Assembly: GCA_034430155.1 (NCBI GenBank)
Contig: DAOUET010000064.1
Coordinates: 1 to 63,380, forward strand
Reading direction: 5' to 3'
DNA length: 63,380 nt
Source of the DNA: DAOUET01 sp034430155
Lineage (GTDB): Bacteria; Chloroflexota; Anaerolineae; Anaerolineales; UBA4823
Shown here: piece after piece, positions 1 through 8,390 of the stretch
How the letters are laid out: the number at the start of each line of letters is the position of its first letter
Position numbering within the stretch: position 1 is the stretch's first letter
Translations under genes and position numbers: made by a program
The notes under the pieces: model-generated
Database searches by the model: none
What the model was told of the DNA's origin: nothing
Seen by the model: only the letters and a program-made list of their open reading frames with translations

Positions 1-1
1 T

Positions 2-166
2 GCGCTTTGCGGTACAGCCGAGGAGTTCTCACAATGCACACCGCTCACTGGAGCCCCAGAGCAGGTAACCCCAGCACCGCCTAAGGTACGCACCCCTTAC
101 CGCCCGCCATCTGACCACCCCTGGCGACATTATGGGCGATCTTTGAAGGGCCGAAAGTTGGGATGA
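2..166 (+). CDS. 3' fragment of a probable transposase (cut by window edge)
   Basis: An open frame runs in from the left edge and ends at TGA 164-166. It encodes the last 54 residues of a larger protein, closing with PPSDHPWRHYGRSLKGRKLG. Basic tails with a Pro-rich segment and an HPWR motif are familiar from DDE-type integrase-like transposases. An insertion-sequence end about 100 bp downstream (270-336) fits that reading. The catalytic domain lies outside the window, so the family cannot be fixed. This is a tail-motif and context call, not a domain identification. Confidence 0.45.
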   Translation, partial: ALCGTAEEFSQCTPLTGAPEQVTPAPPKVRTPYRPPSDHPWRHYGRSLKGRKLG

Positions 167-269
167 TGACAGCCAAAAGATAAAGACGAGCGGAATTGGT
201 GATTCCAACCCCAGCTCGCCTTCCCTTGGATCAAACCCGATTATACTTGGGTCATGGCAACCCTCATGG

Positions 270-336
270 TGACATTTTCATTCGCCATTTAGGGTGACAG
301 ATTCACTTGTCAATGACAGCACAATTCCCTTTGACA
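270..336 (+). mobile_element. Probable right end of an insertion sequence (TGACA repeats)
   Basis: The pentamer TGACA occurs four times in 67 bp, at 270, 295, 314 and 332. Two copies sit in GGTGACA contexts, and TTGTCAATGACA (309-318 region) forms a small palindrome. Clustered TGACA repeats just downstream of a transposase stop are typical of the multi-repeat ends of several integrase-type insertion sequences. The other end is outside the window, so the outer boundary and target duplication cannot be determined. Confidence 0.45.
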
Positions 337-614
337 GGTTTTCCGCCAAAGGAATGGCGGTTTTGTGTTTTTTCATTGTGATCTTTGAAGTGTTGCCCAA
401 ATCAGCGGCTCGTAGTATAGTTCATGCCATTGCGCACGATAAGATCAACTTATTTTACTGCACATCCACGGGTGGTTTACGCTCGGAGCAGTTAACAAAA
501 TTGATCACTCAGGCAGAATTGGAACTGGCATCTGCCCTAGAACAAGCGGTAATCGCTTTCTCACTTATCCATACAGGCGTGAAAAAGCCTAACGGTTCCG
601 TCGAGATCCAATAG
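294..614 (+). CDS. Hypothetical protein, doubtful
   Basis: A 106-codon frame with a GTG start inside the TGACA repeat block. The product has one hydrophobic stretch near residues 22-35 and no recognised motif. No Shine-Dalgarno sequence precedes the start. Because the start lies within the insertion-sequence end, this may be a chance frame or a remnant opened by the insertion. It ends 64 bp before the well-supported M16 peptidase gene. Confidence 0.2.
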   Translation: MTDSLVNDSTIPFDRFSAKGMAVLCFFIVIFEVLPKSAARSIVHAIAHDKINLFYCTSTGGLRSEQLTKLITQAELELASALEQAVIAFSLIHTGVKKPNGSVEIQ

Positions 615-678
615 CAAGGTAAAATAAGGACAGTGTCATAGAAATGATATATGAAAGGAGGGAGATACACAAAGCCTT

Positions 679-1971
679 ATGGGGAATTCCATTACGAAAC
701 TTGAGCTCTCCAACGGGTTGCTGGTATTTCTAAAAGAGATCCACACAGCCCCATTGGTCAGCAATTGGATCTGGTACCGGGTGGGTTCGCGCGATGAGCT
801 GCCCGGTTTCACTGGTATCTCTCACTGGACCGAGCACATGCAATTCAAAGGCACTTCTCAATTCCCACCGGGTGTGCTGGATAAGGCCATATCCCGAGAT
901 GGGGGTTATTGGAACGCTTTTACTTTTTTGGATTGGACCACTTATTTCGAGACCATGCCGGCGGACAAGATTGACCTGGGGTTACACCTGGAAGCGGATC
1001 GCATGACCAACAGCTTGTACGATCCCGAAGGAATAAATTCAGAGAGGACCGTCATAATTTCCGAACGCCAGGGTAATGAAAATGAACCGCTCTTTCAGCT
1101 GGGAGAAGAGGTTCAGGCCGCCGCATTTCGAGTGCATTCCTACCATCACGAGATAATCGGCGACCTGGCAGACTTGAAAACCCTCCAACGGGATGACCTT
1201 TACCAGCATTACCGTACTTATTATGTTCCCAACAACGCCGTCCTGGCTGTCGCCGGAGACTTCCAAACTGAAGTTATTTCAGCCCGTATCCGAGAATTCT
1301 TCGAAGCCATCCCGTCTGCAAGAATGCCTGGTCGTCGTGTACGCAGCGAACCGGCTCAGACTGGGGAGCGCCGGGTCATGGTTGAGGGATCGGGGGAGAC
1401 CACTTATATTCAGGCGGCTTACCATGCTCCCGCTGCTACCCACCCGGATTTCTTTCCATACATTGTGATGGATAGTTTGCTGACCGGCCCGAGCAACCTG
1501 AACATGTTCGTCAGGGGTATATCCAATAAGACCTCACGGTTGTACCGCTCCCTGGTGGAAGGGGAACTGGCAGTAAGCGTATCGGGCGGCGTACCCGCCA
1601 CCATCGATCCTTACTTGCATAGCATCGCTATCACCGTTCATCCCCAAAGCACCTCCGAGCAGGTGGTTTCTGCCCTGGACCAGGAAATCCTGCGCCTGCA
1701 TGATACGCCTCCAAAAAGTGAGGAAGTCGCCCGGGCAGTTAAGCAGGTCCGCGCCCTGTTTGCTTATGGCAGCGAGAGCATTACCAATCAGGCCTTTTGG
1801 ATGGGTTATTCTGAAATGTTCGCCACCTACAATTGGTTTACGGGTTATTTGGAGAAGCTGGAAAAAGTAACCCCGCATGATGTGCAGCGCGTGGCTCAGA
1901 CCTACCTGCGCCCACAAAACCGTGTGCTTGGAATCTATCTACCGGTTAGCGAGAGAGGGGGATCCGCATGA
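679..1971 (+). CDS. M16 family zinc metallopeptidase, catalytic subunit
   Basis: A 430-residue insulinase/processing-peptidase-type protease. The inverted zinc motif HxxEH is His49-Trp-Thr-Glu52-His53, and Glu129 (in ISERQGNE) lies at the usual distance of about 76 residues to complete the zinc site, so this subunit should be catalytic. The N-terminal M16 domain covers about residues 10-160 and the C-terminal domain about 170-400. There is no signal peptide, so it is probably cytoplasmic. A strong SD (GAAAGGAGGG, 651-662) precedes the ATG. The stop overlaps the start of the second M16 gene by 4 bp (ATGA), so the two are translationally coupled and probably form a heterodimer. Likely role: degradation of peptides or unfolded polypeptides. 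Confidence 0.92.
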   Translation: MGNSITKLELSNGLLVFLKEIHTAPLVSNWIWYRVGSRDELPGFTGISHWTEHMQFKGTSQFPPGVLDKAISRDGGYWNAFTFLDWTTYFETMPADKIDLGLHLEADRMTNSLYDPEGINSERTVIISERQGNENEPLFQLGEEVQAAAFRVHSYHHEIIGDLADLKTLQRDDLYQHYRTYYVPNNAVLAVAGDFQTEVISARIREFFEAIPSARMPGRRVRSEPAQTGERRVMVEGSGETTYIQAAYHAPAATHPDFFPYIVMDSLLTGPSNLNMFVRGISNKTSRLYRSLVEGELAVSVSGGVPATIDPYLHSIAITVHPQSTSEQVVSALDQEILRLHDTPPKSEEVARAVKQVRALFAYGSESITNQAFWMGYSEMFATYNWFTGYLEKLEKVTPHDVQRVAQTYLRPQNRVLGIYLPVSERGGSA

Positions 1972-3332
1972 GGGCTTATCCGCTATTTACTCCTGGGCAT
2001 ACGGCGCACACCGATCTGGTTAGGCGGATCTCTCATCACCAGGGAGCCACTGCTACACCCAATTCCCTGCCCGGTCCCGACGATATTACCCGGACTCAGC
2101 TGCCTAATGGGATTATCGTATTGGCGCGCTCCAACTTCAACAGCCCTTCGGTAGTTGTTACCGGTTACCTTCCGGTTGGAAGCCTTTTCGACAGCGATGA
2201 AAAATTGGGCTTGGCTGGTTTTGTCGCCTCGGCGTTGATGCGGGGCACCGACCGGTATGATTTCCAAGGGCTCTATGACAGCCTCGAATCGGTGGGAGCC
2301 AGCCTGGGTTTCAACGGGGGCACCCACTCCACCGGTTTTAGCGGCAACGCCCTGGTCGAGGATCTTGACTTGCTTTTGGGCATCCTGGCCGAAAGCCTGC
2401 GCCGGCCTACCTTCCCTGAGAACCAAGTGGAACGCTTGCGTACCCAATTGCTCACGGCTTTGGCTATTCGAGCCCAGGACACTGGCGAAATGGCGTCGTT
2501 AGCCTTTGATCAGATCGTTTACGCAGGTCACCCGTATGGCCGCCCTGAAGACGGTTATCCTGAAACTATCCAGGCTATCAACCGTTCTGACCTGGTTGAA
2601 TTTCAGCGGGTCTTTTACGGTCCCAAGGGTATGACCATCAGTGTGGTGGGAGCTATCGAACCGGAGGCGGCGGTTGAAAAAGTCGCTCAGGCCTTGGGCG
2701 ACTGGGAAAACCCGCGGCAACCTCCCAATCCTGATTTGCCTGTCCTGAAGCAGATGGCTGAAACGACTACGCAAAAAGTGATAATTCAAGGCAAATTTCA
2801 GGCAGACATCGTGATTGGGGCAGCCGGTCCTGAGCGACGCTCTCCAGGTTACCTGGCCGCCAGTCTGGGAAATAGCATTCTGGGTCAATTTGGCATGATG
2901 GGTCGTATTGGTGAGGTCGTCCGGGAGCAAGCTGGTCTGGCGTATTACGCCTACAGCAGCTTGGCGGGCGGCTTAGGACCTGGTCCTTGGTATATCTCAG
3001 CCGGGGTTGATCCCGCCAACCTGGCTCCCTCCATCGAGATGATCAGTAAAGAAGTCACCCGTTTTGTGGAACAACCGGTGACCCACCAGGAACTCGCTGA
3101 TAGCCAGGCCAATTTCATCGGTCGTCTTCCGCTTTCGCTTGAGTCAAATGGTGGGGTGGCTCTCGCCCTCCTCAACCTGGAGCGCTATGATCTGGGCTTG
3201 GACTATTATCGGCGTTATCCTGATTTAGTAAGGGCTATCACGGTGAACGAAATCCTGGAAACTGCAAGCCGTTATTTAGATCCCCAGCATCTGGGTATTG
3301 CCGTGGCGGGTCCACCGGAAATCGCTGCTTAA
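1968..3332 (+). CDS. M16 family peptidase-like protein, non-catalytic partner
   Basis: A 454-residue M16-fold protein that starts in the ATGA overlap with the upstream subunit. At the position of the zinc motif it reads LAGFVASALMRGT, with no HxxEH, so it cannot bind zinc in the usual way. Split pairs of one active and one inactive M16 subunit are known from mitochondrial processing peptidase and bacterial two-subunit M16 proteases. The C-terminal Arg/Tyr substrate-binding segment is plausible around YAYSSLAGGLGPGPWYISAG. It probably supplies the second half of the clamshell chamber. The C-terminus is intact (ends GPPEIAA). Confidence 0.9.
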   Translation: MRAYPLFTPGHTAHTDLVRRISHHQGATATPNSLPGPDDITRTQLPNGIIVLARSNFNSPSVVVTGYLPVGSLFDSDEKLGLAGFVASALMRGTDRYDFQGLYDSLESVGASLGFNGGTHSTGFSGNALVEDLDLLLGILAESLRRPTFPENQVERLRTQLLTALAIRAQDTGEMASLAFDQIVYAGHPYGRPEDGYPETIQAINRSDLVEFQRVFYGPKGMTISVVGAIEPEAAVEKVAQALGDWENPRQPPNPDLPVLKQMAETTTQKVIIQGKFQADIVIGAAGPERRSPGYLAASLGNSILGQFGMMGRIGEVVREQAGLAYYAYSSLAGGLGPGPWYISAGVDPANLAPSIEMISKEVTRFVEQPVTHQELADSQANFIGRLPLSLESNGGVALALLNLERYDLGLDYYRRYPDLVRAITVNEILETASRYLDPQHLGIAVAGPPEIAA

Positions 3333-3409
3333 CTGCTAAAAGGATTTACTATTTTCCCCACATGTTTTGGTTCTCTCACGATAACGATTTGCGAGAAAGG
3401 AGTCTCCCC

Positions 3410-5923
3410 ATGTCCCGGTTCGCTCGAAACTTCTTGATCGGTTTTCTCGGCTTGATAGCCTTGGTGGTTGTTATCTTGTTGGCCTATATTTTTGTAACCG
3501 TTCGCCGTTCCTTCCCCCAAACCTCTGGTAACTTGCAGTTGATTGGCCTGGACGCGCCCGTAGACATCTACCGCGATCAATTTGGCATCCCCCAAATCTA
3601 TGCCCAGACCACACACGACTTGTTCTTCGCTCAAGGTTACGTGCATGCCCAGGATCGTTTCTGGCAGATGGATTTCTGGCGCCACACCGGCTCAGGGCGG
3701 CTCTCGGAAATGTTCGGCGATTCCACCTTAGATACAGATAAATTCTTGCGCACCTTGGGTTGGGCTCGTGTGGTTCAACAGGAATTGAAAGAGATCGATC
3801 CCGAAAATCTGGCCTATTTGCAGGCTTATTCCGAGGGAGTCAACGCCTATCTGGATGATCACAAAGGAAGCGCACTAAGCCTCGAATACGTGGTGCTTAA
3901 ATTACTCAACCCGGGTTATGAACCCGAGCCCTGGAGTCCTCTCAATACCCTGACATGGGCTAAAGCCATGGCCTGGGATCTGGGCGGTAACATGGATTCT
4001 GAAATCGAACGGGCAATCTTGTTGAAAACCTTAACGCCCCAACAGCTCGACGAACTTATCCCTCCCTATCCGGCAGACAAACCGGTGATTGTTCCCGCTG
4101 CAAACACTGCAGTTAAGCTTAACCTTCAACCTCCGTTGGCGTCATCCACCCGATTATGGGCTAATGTCAACCCTGCACTGCTGGACATTTCCCGCAAATT
4201 CAACGCTTTAGATGATTTGCTGGGGTCTTCAGGGGCGGGTCTGGGCTCGAATAATTGGGTGATCTCGGGTAAGCTTACCAGCACCGGCATGCCCTTGCTG
4301 GCCAATGACCCGCATCTGGCTGCCCAAATGCCTTCGATCTGGTACGAAATTGGTTTGCATTGTCAACCCAAGGGTCCTGATTGTCCATTCGATGTCACCG
4401 GTTTTTCCTTTGCGGGTGTGCCATCGGTCATTATCGGGCACAATGATCGAATCGCTTGGGGCTTGACCAACGTCGGGCCGGATGTACAGGATCTCTATAT
4501 TGAAAAGGTCAACCCGCAAAATCCAAACCAGTATGAGGTCAATGGCCAATGGGTGGACATGCAACTGGTGCAAGAAACCATCCAGGTCGGCGGGGGAGAT
4601 CCTGTCCCGCTGACCGTTCGCTATACCCGCCACGGTCCCATTATTTCAGAAACTTACCTGCCTGCTGATTTCACCGACAAAGCTGGCATTGAGCTACCTT
4701 CACCTTATGTAGTGGCCTTACGCTGGACAGCTTTAGAGCCATCTAAGGTTTTTGAGGCAATATTTGGATTCAATCGCGCCCAGAACTGGGATGAATTCCG
4801 TCAGGCGGCGCGTGGTTTTGCTGCCCCGGCACAAAACCTGGTTTATGCAGATGTGGATGGCAACATTGGCTACCAGATGCCGGGGTGGGTGCCGATCCGC
4901 GCAAACGGCGATGGCAGCCTGCCCGTACCCGGTTGGACGGATGATTACGAATGGAACGGTTATATCCCCTTCGAGCAGCTGCCCTTCGCTTTTAACCCCC
5001 CTCAGGGCTACCTCGCTACGGCCAACAACGCGGTGGTTGGTTTCGATTATCCTTACCTGATAACCACAGTTTGGGATTATGGTTTTCGTGCTCAGCGGAT
5101 CGTAGATATGATCGAAACTGCGCCTAAACCGATTGATATCGCCTATATCCAGCAAATGCAGGGTGATGATAAGAACTTAAACGCACAGAATTTAGTCCCG
5201 GTTTTATTGCAAATCCCCTTAAATGACAGCCGGCTCGAGAATGCCCGTCAAATCCTTGATGGCTGGGACTATCAGGAAACCATGGATTCATCCTCTGGGG
5301 CGCTCTTCCAGTCGTTTTGGAAGCACCTGCTGGCGGATACCTTCCAGGATGACCTGCCTGAAGACTACTGGCCTGGAGGCGATAGCCGATGGTTCGAAGT
5401 CATACGCAATCTCGTTCAGCAACCGGATAGTCCCTGGTGGGATGTTCAGACCACCCCACAAGTAGAGCAGCGTGACCAGATTTTCAAGCAAGCCTTTAGC
5501 GAGGCTGTTGACGAGTTGGAGAGCTCCCAGGGGAAGAATCCATCTGGTTGGTCCTGGGGAGCGCTGCACACCTTAACCTTTGTTAACCAATCCTTGGGCG
5601 AGTCCGGGGTAGCGCCCATCGAAGCCTTATTCAACCGCGGCCCTTTCCAAACCTCCGGGAGCAGCAGTATTGTGAACGCCACCGGGTGGAATGCCAGCCG
5701 CTCGTATAAGGTAACCAGTCTTCCCTCCATGCGCATGATCGTCGATCTGTCCGACCTGGAGAACTCTCTCAGCATCCACACCACGGGGGAATCTGGCCAT
5801 GCTTACCATCCTAATTACGTGGATATGGCGGACATGTACCGTAATATCCAATATTTACCCATGCTTTGGGAGCGCAGCCAAGTGGAGGCGCATGCCAAAA
5901 CCCATTTGCAATTAGCGCCTTGA
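3410..5923 (+). CDS. Penicillin acylase family (S45) Ntn-hydrolase
   Basis: 837 residues, a normal length for S45 precursor proteins. An in-frame ATG lies at 3362, but the ATG at 3410 is preceded by GAAAGGAG at 8-nt spacing and starts a clean membrane anchor (residues 8-30), so I chose 3410. In this family the precursor self-cleaves before a Ser that becomes the N-terminal nucleophile. Here GLGSNNW places it at Ser280. Members hydrolyse amides such as N-acyl homoserine lactones, cyclic lipopeptides or beta-lactam side chains; the substrate cannot be read from sequence. The protein is probably exported and anchored outside the membrane. It lies 77 bp downstream of the M16 pair and may be co-transcribed. 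Confidence 0.9.
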   Translation: MSRFARNFLIGFLGLIALVVVILLAYIFVTVRRSFPQTSGNLQLIGLDAPVDIYRDQFGIPQIYAQTTHDLFFAQGYVHAQDRFWQMDFWRHTGSGRLSEMFGDSTLDTDKFLRTLGWARVVQQELKEIDPENLAYLQAYSEGVNAYLDDHKGSALSLEYVVLKLLNPGYEPEPWSPLNTLTWAKAMAWDLGGNMDSEIERAILLKTLTPQQLDELIPPYPADKPVIVPAANTAVKLNLQPPLASSTRLWANVNPALLDISRKFNALDDLLGSSGAGLGSNNWVISGKLTSTGMPLLANDPHLAAQMPSIWYEIGLHCQPKGPDCPFDVTGFSFAGVPSVIIGHNDRIAWGLTNVGPDVQDLYIEKVNPQNPNQYEVNGQWVDMQLVQETIQVGGGDPVPLTVRYTRHGPIISETYLPADFTDKAGIELPSPYVVALRWTALEPSKVFEAIFGFNRAQNWDEFRQAARGFAAPAQNLVYADVDGNIGYQMPGWVPIRANGDGSLPVPGWTDDYEWNGYIPFEQLPFAFNPPQGYLATANNAVVGFDYPYLITTVWDYGFRAQRIVDMIETAPKPIDIAYIQQMQGDDKNLNAQNLVPVLLQIPLNDSRLENARQILDGWDYQETMDSSSGALFQSFWKHLLADTFQDDLPEDYWPGGDSRWFEVIRNLVQQPDSPWWDVQTTPQVEQRDQIFKQAFSEAVDELESSQGKNPSGWSWGALHTLTFVNQSLGESGVAPIEALFNRGPFQTSGSSSIVNATGWNASRSYKVTSLPSMRMIVDLSDLENSLSIHTTGESGHAYHPNYVDMADMYRNIQYLPMLWERSQVEAHAKTHLQLAP

Positions 5924-5927
5924 AAAG

Positions 5928-5973
5928 AACGATCTCCCGCAGACCAGCCTGTGGGAGATCGTTAATTTATTTA
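5928..5973. terminator. Bidirectional intrinsic terminator
   Basis: A long stem, AACGATCTCCC (from 5928) with GGGAGATCGTT (to 5963), is followed by an AT-rich run on the plus strand and flanked by A-rich sequence on the other side. It lies between the convergent acylase and DedA genes and can serve both. Confidence 0.85.
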
Positions 5974-5991
5974 CTTTAGAAGGATGGACGA

Positions 5992-6645
5992 CTATACTTC
6001 TATCTCTTGGGAGGCTCGCAAACGCCCTTTTAGGTATTCGTATAATCCTGGCAACACCGAGATAAAGATGATTGCCAGCACGACAAAGGTGAAATTGTTC
6101 TGTACGAAGGACAGGTTGCCAAAGAAGTAACCACCGAAGGTGAAAGCCGCTACCCAGGCAAGCCCTCCTATTACGTTGTAGGCGATGAAGTGCCAGTAGG
6201 ACATTTTACCTATTCCCGCTACAAATGGTGCAAAGGTGCGAATAATGGGGATAAAGCGCGCCAGTATAATGGTCTTACCGCCATGTCTTTCGTAGAATTC
6301 ATGGGTGCGATCCAGGTATTCTTTCTTAAGAAAGCGGATATTTCCACTAAATGCTCTGGGCCCGACAAAATGACCGATCCAGTAATTAGCTGTATCTCCT
6401 AAGACAGCTGCTAGCCCAAGCAGCAGGAACAGCAAGCTGACCTTTAGCGAACCTAGGGCGGCAAACGTTCCAGCCGCGAACAAGAGTGAATCTCCCGGAA
6501 GAAAGGGCGTCACCACGAATCCCGTTTCGAGGAAAATAATAAAGAACAATAACAGGTAGGTCCAGGTACCATAGGTCTGGATCACCAAGCTGAGATGTTC
6601 GTCAAGGTGCAGGAAGAGATCGACAAAATAAGTGATCAGATCCAT
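5992..6645 (-). CDS. DedA family membrane protein
   Basis: A 217-residue polytopic protein with the DedA/SNARE-associated domain: an N-terminal helix, an FLETGFVVTPFLPGDSLLF motif, and a central GxxxG/R region containing ARFIPIIRTFAPFVAG. The latter is the family signature with conserved Arg and Pro residues. DedA proteins are inner-membrane lipid scramblase or flippase-type proteins linked to undecaprenyl-phosphate and phospholipid recycling. The start is preceded by AAGGAGAATTTT. The gene appears to be a single transcription unit ending in the shared terminator at 5928. Confidence 0.92.
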   Translation of the reverse strand: MDLITYFVDLFLHLDEHLSLVIQTYGTWTYLLLFFIIFLETGFVVTPFLPGDSLLFAAGTFAALGSLKVSLLFLLLGLAAVLGDTANYWIGHFVGPRAFSGNIRFLKKEYLDRTHEFYERHGGKTIILARFIPIIRTFAPFVAGIGKMSYWHFIAYNVIGGLAWVAAFTFGGYFFGNLSFVQNNFTFVVLAIIFISVLPGLYEYLKGRLRASQEIEV

Positions 6646-6877
6646 AAAATTCTCCTTAAAAGAGCCCTACCGATGGGCACGGTTTTATACCCCACCCCAA
6701 AATAAACCCATATCTGCTTAAACATAGATTGCCAAGCCCTATGATGAGAGGCACGAGCGGGCATTATAGCATGCTTTTCAGGCTTCCTGCTTTTCAAAAA
6801 AATAAATTCCCCCGGAAAAGGTCGCCACGATGAGAGCGACTATGATAAATGCCCTCGCTTCGCTTCTCACCGGTCTT

Positions 6878-6960
6878 TTAGGGGAAAATCGGGGGTGTTT
6901 GGGCGGGCAAGGCCCGCGCCCAAACACCCCCATCCTCCCACCAACTGCGTAAGTCCTAAT
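6878..6960 (-). repeat. Dispersed palindromic repeat, family A, copy 1
   Basis: About 83 bp, in reverse orientation relative to the copies at 30761 and 51974. Outer motif ACTGCGTAAGTCCTAA; central palindrome GGGGGTGTTTGGGC paired with GCCCAAACACCCCC. In this copy the apex of the stem is longer, GGGCGGGC around an AAG loop. It overlaps the end of the selenoprotein gene, whose stop codon lies at 6960-6962. Confidence 0.85.
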
Positions 6961-8273
6961 CAATTGCTCTTTTCTTCAATCGTCACGCTCAGGATTTTAT
7001 CGCCTGGGGGCAGGTTGGCATCTTGCTGGGGATTTCGTGGCGTCAGGCTCTCTACAACATCCAAGCCCGAAATCACCTGTCCGAAAATTGTATATTGCCC
7101 ATCGAGCTCTGAAGCTGGTCCTAAGGTGATGAAAAATTGGCTGCCGTTCGAACCGGGGCCAGCGTTCGCCATACCCAGCACGCCTGCCTGGTCGAAGTTG
7201 AGCTGTGGTGATATCTCATTATCAAAGGCATAGCCTGGGCCGCCATAGCCGGTGCCGCTGGGATCGCCGGCCTGGGCCACAAATCCCGGAATGACTCTAT
7301 GGAAGGTAACCCCGTCGAACCATCCGTTTTGGGATAGGAACACGAAACTGTTGACAGCCATAGGAGCCGCTTCCGGAAACAGCTCCAGAACGATATCCCC
7401 TTTTTCGGTGTGGAGGCTGGCGACATATTGCTTCAAAGGATCGATCGTCATCGCCGGGCATTGGCTGAATTGCCTGTCTTCCAGCAGTGTAACTTTGACA
7501 ATGGCTTCCAGGTTAAAATAGTCGCTTGGGCCGGAGTAATACTGCCCGTTGAAAAGCACGAAAGGCGTACCTGGCAACCCCATGGCTACCCCCTCATCCC
7601 AAGCTTGCTGAGCAAATGATACGTTCTTTTCACTCAGCAGATCGCTACTAAACTGGTCGACATTCAGTCCCAGCTGACCGGCCTGCTCCACCAACCAATC
7701 CTGAAATTGACCTTCGGTCATGGCTGTCCATTCGCTTTGCCGCTCAAACAGCAAGTCGTGCATCTCCCAGAATTGGCCTTGCTGGCCGGCAGCTTCCACC
7801 GCCTGGGTAGCCAGGGCAGCTTTATCGTGGATGCTGATTAAGGGAAAAGGACGGAACACCAGGCGAACGTCATTGGGGTAATTCTTGGCCAATTGCGCCA
7901 GCACGGGCGCAAGTCTTCCACAGGCGGGTCATTGGAAATCGCCGTACTCGATTATCGTCACCGCGGCCGTACCAGGCCCGATTGTCCAATCTGAGTCGCC
8001 CACCGCCGGAAACAAAGATTGTTCGGTAGCTCCCGGCGTTGGCGACTGGCTGACCACCGTACAATTGGCTGTGTTTACGGAGGTAGCCGGGCGGGTGGTT
8101 TGCTTCTCTCCCTGGTTCTCTGCAGTCGCTTTTTGGGTCGCAGTCGCTGCTTGGGTTGCAGTCGCTGCTCGGATTGCAGTTGCGGTTTCAATTTCTTGGG
8201 TACTCGCCGCGTTTTGGCAGGCGCTCAACACCAGGGCACAAGTCAACAGTAGGATTACAATACGTTTCGCCAT
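6960..8273 (-). CDS. DsbA-like/cyclophilin fusion lipoprotein, probable selenoprotein (UGA at codon 115)
   Basis: Read through TGA 7931-7929, this is one 437-residue lipoprotein. Residues 1-22 are a lipoprotein signal ending LVLSAC. A Thr/Ala-rich linker follows, then a DsbA-type thioredoxin fold beginning VTIIEYGDFQ. Then come the TGA, PAC, and GRLAPVLAQL, so the redox motif is U-P-A-C (Sec115, Cys118) instead of CxxC. Residues about 285-437 are a cyclophilin-type peptidyl-prolyl isomerase (HTEKGDIVLELF, FHRVIPGFVAQAGDP, GSNGSQFFI). The frame is uninterrupted on both sides of the TGA, and homology continues directly across it. A stem-loop at 7893-7912 matches a bacterial SECIS. Likely role: extracytoplasmic disulfide exchange coupled to proline isomerisation. 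The alternative is a nonsense mutation of a Cys codon. I chose ATG 8273, rather than a longer frame, because it begins the signal peptide. Confidence 0.75.
7893..7912 (-). promoter_or_regulatory. Candidate bacterial SECIS stem-loop
   Basis: Sixteen nucleotides after the TGA on the coding strand lies a perfect 7-bp stem, TTGCGCC with GGCGCAA, closing a 6-nt loop CGTGCT. The apical loop starts 23 nt after the UGA and has G as its second base. Both fit the published general model of bacterial SECIS elements (stem-loop just downstream of UGA, G among the first two loop bases). It lies inside the coding sequence, as expected for bacteria. Confidence 0.6.
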
Positions 8274-8390
8274 TAAAGGTTTTTTCTCCAGGATATTCAA
8301 GGGAATTAATCCAATTCTACCAGGGATACGGCCTGCCAAGTTTAGATGAGGATTAAACTCGGCTGATGCTTCACACTCGTTCTACAGCAG

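Noticed and set aside
6778..6963. Minus-strand frame of 61 residues between DedA and the selenoprotein gene
   Set aside because: Its first half is the translation of the family A palindrome and the rest has no similarity or SD.
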